From assembly GCF_900168025.1 (NCBI RefSeq), contig NZ_FUYN01000005.1:62001-126000 (forward strand): a stretch of 64,000 nt of DNA, read 5' to 3'. Below the pieces are notes generated by a model, which saw only the letters and a list, made by a program, of their open reading frames with translations, was not told the origin of the DNA and ran no database searches. The translations under genes were made by a program, and so were the position numbers. Positions 16,701 through 24,460 of the stretch are shown here, in pieces. This stretch comes from Acetoanaerobium noterae (lineage in GTDB: Bacteria; Bacillota; Clostridia; Peptostreptococcales; Filifactoraceae). How positions within the stretch are numbered: position 1 is the first letter of the stretch; every line of letters starts with the position of its first letter.

Positions 16701-17504
16701 ATGCAATACGCTATTATAGGATTTGTTATAGCAGTGATGACAGGAAAGTTTTTTCTTAGTCAAATTTATAACATACTATTTGATTCAAATATGCTCCAAG
16801 AAAATTTCAAGGGAGAAAAAATACCCATTGGAATGGGACTTTTCTTTATACCATCGTTAATTATTTTTTCTATGTTTTTTCAATTATATTATAACGATAC
16901 TGGCATAAATCTGATTTTGGTAGGATGTATATTGATGGCTTTTGTAGGATATTTAGATGATAGTACAGTAGATAAATCCAACAAAGGATTAAAGGGACAT
17001 ATAAAGCAGCTCTTTAAAAATAAAGTTACTACAGGGATGCTGAAAGCTTTGGCAGGATTTGGCATTTCATTATATATATCTCTTAGCATTTCCAATAGCC
17101 TACAAGAGATTATTATAAATACTTTACTAATTTCATTATTTACTAATTTTATGAATTTGTGGGATTTGAGGCCAGGCAGAGCTACTAAAGTGTTTATATT
17201 AATTGCAATTATTGGATTCTTTTTATCTATATCTTATACGCAGTACTATTTTGGATTATTTATATGTTTAAGTCTTATATATATAAAAGGAGATTTAACT
17301 GCAAAGTATATGCTTGGAGATACGGGCTCAAATTTACTTGGTATATTTTTAGGAATATGCTTTGCAATTGATTTAGGATTTTATTATAAAATTGCTCTTG
17401 TAGTCTTCTTTATAGTTATGCATATATTCGCAGAGAAAGTGTCCTTTTCAAAAATAATTGCAAAAAACAAATTATTAAACAAAATTGATATGATGGGAAG
17501 ATAG
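16701..17504 (+). CDS. MraY/WecA-like polyprenyl-phosphate glycosyl-1-phosphate transferase homologue
   Basis: A 267-residue polytopic membrane protein with about eight hydrophobic segments. Superfamily landmarks are present: YLDDSTVDKSNKGLKGH (the DD motif), NLWDLRPGRA in place of the usual NxxDGxDGL loop, LGDTGSNLLG and the HIFAEK C-terminal loop. It is shorter than MraY or TagO (about 320-360). These motifs suggest transfer of a sugar-phosphate or similar group to a polyprenyl phosphate, or a descendant that has lost this activity. It is co-transcribed with the GT2 and SteA/SteB-like genes. Confidence 0.75.
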   Translation: MQYAIIGFVIAVMTGKFFLSQIYNILFDSNMLQENFKGEKIPIGMGLFFIPSLIIFSMFFQLYYNDTGINLILVGCILMAFVGYLDDSTVDKSNKGLKGHIKQLFKNKVTTGMLKALAGFGISLYISLSISNSLQEIIINTLLISLFTNFMNLWDLRPGRATKVFILIAIIGFFLSISYTQYYFGLFICLSLIYIKGDLTAKYMLGDTGSNLLGIFLGICFAIDLGFYYKIALVVFFIVMHIFAEKVSFSKIIAKNKLLNKIDMMGR

Positions 17505-17506
17505 AA

Positions 17507-18625
17507 ATGAATAGTATATCATGGAACGAAGGTATTGTAGTAGATATAATTAAATCATACGAGGATTATCAAGAAATAAATGTAAAAACAGATTTTGGAG
17601 TGAGAAAAGCTATTAATTATACTATGTTTACGGGAATTGTAAATATAGGAGATCAGATAACAGTAAATACTACAGCGGTAGAACTAAGTCTAGGTACTGG
17701 AGGCTATGATTTTGTAGTGTTTAATCATTCTCTCAAAAACAAAGCTTTAGACAAAGCTCCTGGGCACATAATGAAGCTTAGATACACTCCATATCAATTT
17801 AAAACCTTGTCTGTTGAAGAACAAGATAGCGATTATCATTTAGAAGTAGATAAATTTAAAACGCTAAATAAATTTCCAGTTGTCGTTGGAACGCTTCACA
17901 GTCAAGTATCAGTTTTCTTTGAATCTTATAAACATTTATCAAATAAGGATACCACAGCAGTGTATATAATGACTGATGGAGCAGCATTACCTATCCAGCT
18001 AAGTAATAATATAAGAGTACTAAAGTCTGAAAAGATAATTGACTATACGGTTACAGTTGGTAATGCATTTGGAGGAGATTATGAAGCTGTTAATATATAT
18101 TCTGGGATAGTATTTGCATATGAAGTTTTAAAAGCAGATATAATTATGATATGTATGGGACCAGGGATTGTTGGTACAGGAACAAAATATGGCTTTTCTG
18201 GTATTGAGCAAGGTTATATTTTAGATGCAATAGAGAAGCTTGGAGGTACACCTGTTGCTTTGCCTAGAATTAGTTTTTCAGATTCTAGAGATAGACACAA
18301 AGGACTTAGCCATCATAGTATTACAATTTTAAAAGATATTGTAAATGCCCACTGCATCATACCGTACAGTATTACTGATTTAGATAAAGACAGCTTTATA
18401 AATAATCAATTTGCAGACAATGGGTTAGATTTAAAACATACTATTATAAATACTAAAGGCTATAACTACAATGAAATTGTTAGTGAATTTATAGTTAAAC
18501 CAAAATCGATGGGTAGGACTTATACGGATGAACCTTATCTATTTGATGCTTGTATATCTGCATCAGAGTTTGTCTTAGGAGGAGAAGCTAATGCAAAGTA
18601 TGCCAGAGAAAACTGTCTCGACTAA
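17507..18625 (+). CDS. DUF3866 family protein
   Basis: A 372-residue protein starting two bases after the MraY-like gene. It matches my recollection of DUF3866: an N-terminal beta-rich region (GIVVDIIKSYEDYQEINVK), GPGIVGTGTKYGFSGIEQG and RISFSDSRDRHKGLSHHS, the last with histidine and aspartate residues that could form a metal or phosphate site. No signal peptide or membrane segment is seen. The family is known from actinobacteria and some clostridia near recN/steA loci. No biochemical function is known to me. Confidence 0.7.
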   Translation: MNSISWNEGIVVDIIKSYEDYQEINVKTDFGVRKAINYTMFTGIVNIGDQITVNTTAVELSLGTGGYDFVVFNHSLKNKALDKAPGHIMKLRYTPYQFKTLSVEEQDSDYHLEVDKFKTLNKFPVVVGTLHSQVSVFFESYKHLSNKDTTAVYIMTDGAALPIQLSNNIRVLKSEKIIDYTVTVGNAFGGDYEAVNIYSGIVFAYEVLKADIIMICMGPGIVGTGTKYGFSGIEQGYILDAIEKLGGTPVALPRISFSDSRDRHKGLSHHSITILKDIVNAHCIIPYSITDLDKDSFINNQFADNGLDLKHTIINTKGYNYNEIVSEFIVKPKSMGRTYTDEPYLFDACISASEFVLGGEANAKYARENCLD

Positions 18626-19136
18626 AGATATTTATACTGGAAAGGTAATTACAGTTAAAGTGTCTACAGTTGAAATTAAGGATCAAAAATATTCTCAGCG
18701 AGAAATAGTTACCCATCCTGGGGGAGCTTGTGTTGTTGCAATTAATGAATCTAAAAAAATAATATTGGTAAGGCAGTTTAGGAAACCAATTGAAAATTAT
18801 ACAATTGAACTTCCAGCTGGGAAGCTAGAAAGTAATGAAGATCCGAAAAATTGTATAAAAAGAGAACTTCATGAAGAAACAGGGTATATATCACATGACA
18901 TTAAATTCATACAATCTTTTTATACTTCACCAGGGTTTTCTACAGAGAGAATTTATATTTATTTTGCTAAGGTAAAAGAAAAGAATGAGCCAAATCCTGA
19001 AGATGATGAAATGATTGATGTGCTAGAAGTATCCTTAAATGAAGCTCTAGATATGATTAAAAGAAATGAAATTTCAGATGCTAAAACCATTATTGGAATA
19101 AACTGGTTAAAGGATAATCAAAATGAGCTTCTCTAA
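18591..19136 (+). CDS. Nudix hydrolase, ADP-ribose pyrophosphatase type
   Basis: A 181-residue NudF-like enzyme expected to split ADP-ribose to AMP and ribose 5-phosphate. The Nudix box is complete: G-KLESN-E-...-RELHEETGY (G-x5-E-x7-REUxEExGU). The preceding VRQFRKPIENYTIELPAG segment is typical of ADP-ribose-type members. ATG 18591 lies six bases after AGGAGGAG (18578-18585) and overlaps DUF3866 by 35 bases. It overlaps the XerD-like gene by 14 bases. Confidence 0.92.
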   Translation: MQSMPEKTVSTKDIYTGKVITVKVSTVEIKDQKYSQREIVTHPGGACVVAINESKKIILVRQFRKPIENYTIELPAGKLESNEDPKNCIKRELHEETGYISHDIKFIQSFYTSPGFSTERIYIYFAKVKEKNEPNPEDDEMIDVLEVSLNEALDMIKRNEISDAKTIIGINWLKDNQNELL

Positions 19137-20004
19137 TATTAATCAGCTGCTAGATGAGTACTATTTTTATCTATCTAAACAAAATATTAAGAAAAACACT
19201 GTTTTAGCTTACTATTTTGATTTTAAAAATTATTTAGATATATCAGAGGCTGTGGAGCTTGATGAGCTATTTAAGGTTGACTATCTAAGAGAATTTATTA
19301 ATCAATCCTCAATTAGTGAATCGACTAAAAAAAGAAGATTAGCTTCAATAAAAAAAGCATATTTTTATTTAACTCAAAATAGTCTTATAGCCAAAGATAT
19401 AAAGTTTTTTTCAAACTTAAAATCTATTAAAATTGAAAAAAAAAGCATATTATCTAGTGATAACATACTTTCGGAAGAAGAAATTGATATCCTACTCAAT
19501 ACGCCTAATGATTCTATTTCGCTTAGAGATAAGGCTATTATTGAAACAATTTACACATTAGGATTTAGAACATCTGAAATAGTAGAACTGAAACTGAATG
19601 ATATTGATTTGAATCTTAACCTTATTAGTATTTATAGAAATTCAATAAAAAAAACATTTTCTCTCGATAATGATATTAACTCATCATTAATCAACTATTT
19701 GAACTATGAAAGATTAAAAATTAATTTAGAGACAGATTATTTGTTTTTAAATAAAAATAAAGAAAAGCTATCAAGGCAGAGCGTATGGAAAATAATTGCA
19801 AAGTATGCAGAAAATCAAAATATTGAAACAAAAGTAAATCCTAAAATACTTAGGAAATCTTTTGCACTACATTTGATAAAAAATGGTGTTTCAATAAATA
19901 CTGTTTCTGAAATTTTTGGTATTGATAATTTAAACTTTTTATTAAGAGAAGCTGATAATAAACAATCTTATATTGAAATAAAGGATTTTTTTAAAAATAA
20001 ATAA
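19123..20004 (+). CDS. XerD-like tyrosine recombinase family protein with degenerate active site
   Basis: A 293-residue protein with the two-domain plan of XerC/XerD: an N-terminal SAM-like DNA-binding domain (about 1-100) and a catalytic-type domain (115-290). Arg I is kept (GFRTSEI, R149) and a C-terminal tyrosine exists (Y283). The central HxxRH box reads KILRK (K241, R244, K245) and the LGH box reads FGI (G266-I267), so two histidines are lost. It is thus probably unable to recombine dif normally. It may be a structural DNA-binding paralogue, with the real XerC/XerD elsewhere. The gene overlaps the Nudix gene by 14 bases. Confidence 0.8.
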   Translation: MSFSNINQLLDEYYFYLSKQNIKKNTVLAYYFDFKNYLDISEAVELDELFKVDYLREFINQSSISESTKKRRLASIKKAYFYLTQNSLIAKDIKFFSNLKSIKIEKKSILSSDNILSEEEIDILLNTPNDSISLRDKAIIETIYTLGFRTSEIVELKLNDIDLNLNLISIYRNSIKKTFSLDNDINSSLINYLNYERLKINLETDYLFLNKNKEKLSRQSVWKIIAKYAENQNIETKVNPKILRKSFALHLIKNGVSINTVSEIFGIDNLNFLLREADNKQSYIEIKDFFKNK

Positions 20005-20028
20005 TTCTTTTTATAAATGAGGTGCTAT

Positions 20029-21354
20029 ATGAAAGCTATTGATATTATAAGAAAAAAACGAGATGGACTAGAGCTGACTAAATCAGAAATAGATTTTCTA
20101 ATTGATGGCTACACTAATGATTTGATTCCTGATTATCAAATGTCAGCATTACTAATGGCTATATATTTTCAAAAGATGAGTAAAATTGAGACGGTATATC
20201 TAACTCAAGCCATTATAAATTCTGGAGAAAGAATAAATTTAGATCAAATTAATGGAATTAAAGTTGATAAGCATTCTACTGGTGGGGTAGGTGACAAAAC
20301 TACTATAGCACTTGCACCTATTATTGCTAGTTTAGGGGCTCCTTTGGCAAAAATGTCTGGAAGAGGACTGGGACATACTGGTGGAACATTAGATAAACTA
20401 GAAGCTATTCCAGGCTTATCTACGGATTTAGAAAAAGAAGATTTTATTAGAAATGTTAATGAGTCTAAAATAGCTATAGCTGGTCAAACTGGTAAAATCA
20501 CACCTGCGGATAAAAAATTGTATGCATTAAGAGATGTAACAGCGACTGTAGATAATATCTCGTTAATTGCAAGCAGTATTATGAGTAAAAAACTAGCATC
20601 TGGAGCAGATGCAATAGTTCTTGATGTAAAAACAGGAAGTGGAGCTTTTATGAAAAGCTTACATGAATCCTTTTCTTTAGCAAAGGAAATGGTTGATATA
20701 GGCAATGAAATGGGGAAAAGGACACTAGCTGTAATAACAGATATGGATCAGCCACTTGGAAATGCAGTTGGAAATTCACTTGAGGTTATAGAAGCAATTG
20801 AGACTTTAAAAGGCAATGGACCGAGTGATTTTTATGAATTATGTGTTAACTTAGGTGTTCATATGCTAATTTTAGCTGAAATAACTGATAATATTGATGA
20901 TGCAAAAAAAATGATTGAAAATTCGATTTCTAATGGTTCAGCTTTAAGAAAGCTAGAAGAATTAATTGAAAACCAAGGAGGAAATCCAAAGGTTGTTAAT
21001 GATTATAGCTTATTTAAGCAAGCAGATTATAAAACTGAGGTTAAATCAATAAAATCAGGGTACATTAAAGGGATAAATGCAGAAATGATAGGAAGAGCAG
21101 CATTAGCAGTAGGAGCAGGAAGAGAAACAAAGGAATCGAAAATAGATTTAAGTGCTGGAATAATCCTTAATAAAAAAATTGGAGATATGATAGATTTAGA
21201 TGAAAGCTTGGCGGTTGTTCATCACAATGATATGAGTAAATATGAAGAAGCTAAAGAGTTAATTCTATCAGCATATATTATTTCGTCAGAGAAAACAGCA
21301 CCGAAAAAATTAATTCATGGTTTAGTTCTCAAGGATGAGATTATTAGATTTTAG
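20029..21354 (+). CDS. pdp: Pyrimidine-nucleoside phosphorylase
   Basis: Splits uridine, thymidine or deoxyuridine with phosphate into base and (deoxy)ribose 1-phosphate. The 441-residue protein belongs to the Pdp/DeoA family (glycosyltransferase family 3 fold). It shows KVDKHSTGGVGDKTT (phosphate loop), KMSGRGLGHTGGTLDKLE (family signature) and the C-terminal PYNP domain from about 345. The ATG at 20029 follows GAGGTG at 20019-20024; an ATG at 20017 is less likely. It is 24 bases after the XerD-like gene, similar to the B. subtilis association of xerD-type genes with nucleoside genes. Confidence 0.95.
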   Translation: MKAIDIIRKKRDGLELTKSEIDFLIDGYTNDLIPDYQMSALLMAIYFQKMSKIETVYLTQAIINSGERINLDQINGIKVDKHSTGGVGDKTTIALAPIIASLGAPLAKMSGRGLGHTGGTLDKLEAIPGLSTDLEKEDFIRNVNESKIAIAGQTGKITPADKKLYALRDVTATVDNISLIASSIMSKKLASGADAIVLDVKTGSGAFMKSLHESFSLAKEMVDIGNEMGKRTLAVITDMDQPLGNAVGNSLEVIEAIETLKGNGPSDFYELCVNLGVHMLILAEITDNIDDAKKMIENSISNGSALRKLEELIENQGGNPKVVNDYSLFKQADYKTEVKSIKSGYIKGINAEMIGRAALAVGAGRETKESKIDLSAGIILNKKIGDMIDLDESLAVVHHNDMSKYEEAKELILSAYIISSEKTAPKKLIHGLVLKDEIIRF

Positions 21355-21370
21355 AGGTAAAGGTGACTAA

Positions 21371-22387
21371 ATGAAAAGTATTATTAAATTTTTGTTTTTG
21401 GGATTGATTTTAATTTTTATTATAATTGGAGGTATATTCATTGGATATAAATCCTTGATTTCTCCAGTATCAAATGATACTTCCTTAATTGAAGTCGATA
21501 TATCTGACGGAAGCAGTTTAAAAAGTGCTGCGAGACTTTTAGAAGAAAAAAATCTTATTAAAAACGAAACAGCATTTTTAATTTATGCAAAAATTAATTC
21601 TCTTGAGAATATAAGAAGTGGAAGCTATTCTCTCAATAAGTCCCAAAACGTAGAGGAAATTTTGCAGATTCTGAATAAAGGCTCTAAACCAATAGGGATA
21701 AAAATTACAATACCTGAAGGTTATGAAATTAGAAATATAGCTGAAAAACTAGAAAGTGCTGGGATAACTGATTTTGATTCTTTTATTAGTGATACAAGTA
21801 ATGTAGATTTATATAAGTCGCAGTACCCTTACTTAAACCTTCCAGAAGTAAAATCATTAGAGGGTTTCTTATTTCCGGATACCTACTATATATCTAAAGA
21901 GGCTACGAATGAGCAAATAATAAAAATGTTTCTTGATAGATTTAGCGAAGTATATGAAGAGCAGCAGCTAGAATCTAAAATACAAGAAAGTGGTTTGAAT
22001 ATAAATGAATTTATTACCTTGGCATCAATTGTTGAAAGAGAAGCTGTAAAAAAAGAAGAAAGGCCAATTATAGCTGGTATTTTTTATAATAGGCTTAGCA
22101 TTCAAATGCCACTACAATCTTGTGCTACAGTACAATATATTTTGAAAGAAAGAAAACCGGTACTATCTATTGCGGACACGAAAATTGATTCTCCATACAA
22201 CACTTATTTAATTAAAGGCCTGCCACCTGCGCCAATTGCATCTCCAGGATTAGATGCTATATTGGCTACTTCAAATCCTCAGCAGACTAAATTTTTATAT
22301 TTTGTTGCTAAAGGAGATGGGGGACACGAATTTTCTGAAACTTATGAGCAGCATTTACAAGCTAAGAAGAAATATTTAGGTGAATAA
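21371..22387 (+). CDS. mltG: Endolytic transglycosylase MltG (YceG-like)
   Basis: Cuts nascent glycan strands at the membrane and so sets peptidoglycan chain length. The 338-residue protein has an N-terminal membrane anchor (about 7-27), a LysM-like small domain and the YceG catalytic domain with EGFLFPDTYY, ASIVEREA (catalytic Glu of the family) and SPYNTYLIKGLPPAPIASPG. The order mltG - O-methyltransferase - U32 protein is the same as yrrL-yrrM-yrrN/yrrO in B. subtilis. The stop codon lies in a hairpin. Confidence 0.95.
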   Translation: MKSIIKFLFLGLILIFIIIGGIFIGYKSLISPVSNDTSLIEVDISDGSSLKSAARLLEEKNLIKNETAFLIYAKINSLENIRSGSYSLNKSQNVEEILQILNKGSKPIGIKITIPEGYEIRNIAEKLESAGITDFDSFISDTSNVDLYKSQYPYLNLPEVKSLEGFLFPDTYYISKEATNEQIIKMFLDRFSEVYEEQQLESKIQESGLNINEFITLASIVEREAVKKEERPIIAGIFYNRLSIQMPLQSCATVQYILKERKPVLSIADTKIDSPYNTYLIKGLPPAPIASPGLDAILATSNPQQTKFLYFVAKGDGGHEFSETYEQHLQAKKKYLGE

Positions 22388-22404
22388 TTTTTATTCACCT
22401 ATTT
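22377..22404 (+). terminator. Hairpin overlapping the mltG stop
   Basis: TAGGTGAATAA (22377-22387) / TTATTCACCTA (22391-22401), an 11-base perfect stem with a three-base loop, followed only by TTT. The left arm is the last codons of mltG. The T run is short, so it may attenuate rather than end transcription into the methyltransferase. Confidence 0.5.
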
Positions 22405-22423
22405 AGATTAACAGGAGAGAATA

Positions 22424-23083
22424 ATGTATATATTAGATACAATAAACCCTAGAATAGTAGACGATTTTATAAATAATTTATCATGTAATAAAAGTAATTT
22501 AATTCAAGATTTGCACCAATATGCAATTGAAAATAAAGTTCCAATAATTAAAGATGATGTATCTAGTTTTATTAGAAATATTCTATTGACAAAGAAACCT
22601 AAAAGAATTCTAGAACTTGGTACAGCAATTGGATACTCAGCTATATTAATGGCGGAAACTTTATCTGGAAATTGCACCATAGATACTATTGAAAAGAACA
22701 ATGATATGTATGATATTGCTGTAAAAAATATAAAAATCTCTGGATATAAAATAAACCCGATACATGGGGATGCTTTAGTTGAGATAAAGAAGCTCAAAAA
22801 TACTTACGATTTTGTATTTATTGACGCAGCAAAGGGTCATTATAAGGAATTTTTTGACCTTATTATTCCGAAGCTAAATAATGAAGCAATAATTATTGGC
22901 GACAACATTCTTCATAAGGGGTTAGTCTGTCTTCCACTTAATGAAGTTCCAAGGAGACAGAGGACTATCGTTAGAAACATGAAGGCATTTATTGATTATA
23001 TTTACGCTAATGACAATATAAGAACAAGCATACTCCCAATTGGAGATGGATTAATGGTTAATAATATTTTAAATACTTTATAA
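22424..23083 (+). CDS. SAM-dependent O-methyltransferase (YrrM-like, TrmR type)
   Basis: A 219-residue class I methyltransferase of the caffeoyl-CoA/catechol O-methyltransferase family. The SAM motif is ILELGTAIGYSAILMAE; DFVFIDAAKGHYKEFF carries the metal-site aspartate, and IIGDNILHKG follows. In B. subtilis the gene in this position (yrrM, TrmR) methylates 5-hydroxyuridine in tRNA made with the help of the adjacent U32 proteins. The same neighbour here supports that role. It starts at ATG 22424 after AGGAGAG. Confidence 0.88.
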   Translation: MYILDTINPRIVDDFINNLSCNKSNLIQDLHQYAIENKVPIIKDDVSSFIRNILLTKKPKRILELGTAIGYSAILMAETLSGNCTIDTIEKNNDMYDIAVKNIKISGYKINPIHGDALVEIKKLKNTYDFVFIDAAKGHYKEFFDLIIPKLNNEAIIIGDNILHKGLVCLPLNEVPRRQRTIVRNMKAFIDYIYANDNIRTSILPIGDGLMVNNILNTL

Positions 23084-23112
23084 GTTTAATTTGAAAGGTT
23101 ATAGGTGATTTT

Positions 23113-24351
23113 TTGAAAAGAGTTGAATTATTAGCACCTGCAGGAGATTTAGAAAAATTAAAAATGGCCATTATTTATGGTGCAGATGCAGTTTATATAG
23201 GTGGAGAAAAATTTGGGTTAAGAGCAGCATCAAAAAACTTTACTGAAAGCGAAATGATTGAAGGGATAAATTTTGCACATGAACATGAGAAAAGGGTTTA
23301 TGTAACATGCAATATAATTCCACATAATGAGGATTTAGATGGAGCTTCAGAATATTTTAAGTATCTTGAAAGTATAGGTGTGGATGCAATTATTATTTCT
23401 GACCCTGGATTTTTATTAATTGCAAAAGAATCTGTTCCAAACATGGAGTTGCATTTAAGTACTCAGGCAAATACTACTAATTTCAGTAGTGCTAAATTTT
23501 GGCATTCACAAGGAATAAAAAGGATTGTAACTGCAAGAGAGTTATCTTTAGATGAGCTAAAGGATTTCAAAAATAATATTCCTTCAACGCTTGAATTAGA
23601 GGCGTTTGTTCATGGGGCAATGTGCATTTCATACTCTGGAAGATGCTTAATCAGCAATTATTTTACTTCTAGAGATGCTAATAGAGGCGAATGCGCACAA
23701 CCTTGCAGATGGAATTACGCTCTAATGGAAGAAAAGCGTCCAGGACAATTTTATCCAGTAGAGCAAGATGATAGAGGAACATATTTCTTTAACTCCAAAG
23801 ATTTGTGTCTTATAGAATATATCCCTGAACTAATTAAATCAGGGATAGATAGCTTAAAAATTGAGGGAAGAATTAAGACTTCATATTATGTTGCAACTGT
23901 AGTTAGGGCATATAGAATGGCCATAGACGCATATTACGAAGATCCTGAAAATTGGAAGTTTAATGAAGCTTGGATGGATGAGCTTATGAAAGTAAGCTAT
24001 AGGGATTTTACAACAGCATTTTTTGAATCTGACGATACATCTGAATCTCAAAACTATGGTTCAAGTTCATATATAAGGAATTTTGATTTTGTTGGTTTAG
24101 TTAAGAGTGGCACTAATCAAGAAGGCTATGCACTTATAGAACAAAGAAATAAGTTTTCAAAAGGAGAAATTGTTGAAATTATAGGACCTGATAGTAACTC
24201 GGTTTTGCTTTCTCAAATATTGGAAATTAAAGATATTAAAAATATCACACTTGAATCCTCAAATGTTCCGAAACAAGAGGTCTATGTAAAACTAGAAGCT
24301 AATGTGAAAGAAAATTATATTTTAAGAAGAGCAGTTGAGAAAAATGATTAG
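23113..24351 (+). CDS. trhP: U32 peptidase-family protein, TrhP-type tRNA hydroxylation factor
   Basis: A 412-residue U32 family protein. Four cysteines, C171, C178, C194 and C198 (in CISYSGRC and GECAQPC), are the expected iron-sulfur ligands. HLSTQANTTN and the GRIKTSYYVATVVRAYR segment are family markers. B. subtilis YrrO (TrhP2) and E. coli TrhP install 5-hydroxyuridine at tRNA position 34, after which TrmR methylates it. The upstream O-methyltransferase makes this the most likely role. Only one U32 gene is here, whereas B. subtilis has two in tandem. It starts at TTG 23113 after AGGTGAT, and a long hairpin follows. Confidence 0.88.
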   Translation: MKRVELLAPAGDLEKLKMAIIYGADAVYIGGEKFGLRAASKNFTESEMIEGINFAHEHEKRVYVTCNIIPHNEDLDGASEYFKYLESIGVDAIIISDPGFLLIAKESVPNMELHLSTQANTTNFSSAKFWHSQGIKRIVTARELSLDELKDFKNNIPSTLELEAFVHGAMCISYSGRCLISNYFTSRDANRGECAQPCRWNYALMEEKRPGQFYPVEQDDRGTYFFNSKDLCLIEYIPELIKSGIDSLKIEGRIKTSYYVATVVRAYRMAIDAYYEDPENWKFNEAWMDELMKVSYRDFTTAFFESDDTSESQNYGSSSYIRNFDFVGLVKSGTNQEGYALIEQRNKFSKGEIVEIIGPDSNSVLLSQILEIKDIKNITLESSNVPKQEVYVKLEANVKENYILRRAVEKND

Positions 24352-24385
24352 AACTATAAGAAATGGATTGTTAATGCTTTAAAAT

Positions 24386-24442
24386 AAAAAAATACACTGC
24401 TAGATTTATCACTATTGTGAGTAAACTACAGTGTATTTTTTT
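24386..24442. terminator. Bidirectional terminator between trhP (+) and the PBP gene (-)
   Basis: Long near-perfect inverted repeat: AAAAAATACACTG on the left and CAGTGTATTTTTT on the right, with inner arms TAG/CTA, TTTA/TAAA and TCAC/GTGA around a TATT loop, interrupted by single unpaired bases. A-run and T-run flanks allow termination in both directions between two convergent genes. Confidence 0.9.
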
Positions 24443-24460
24443 ATAAAACAATTTTGAAAT

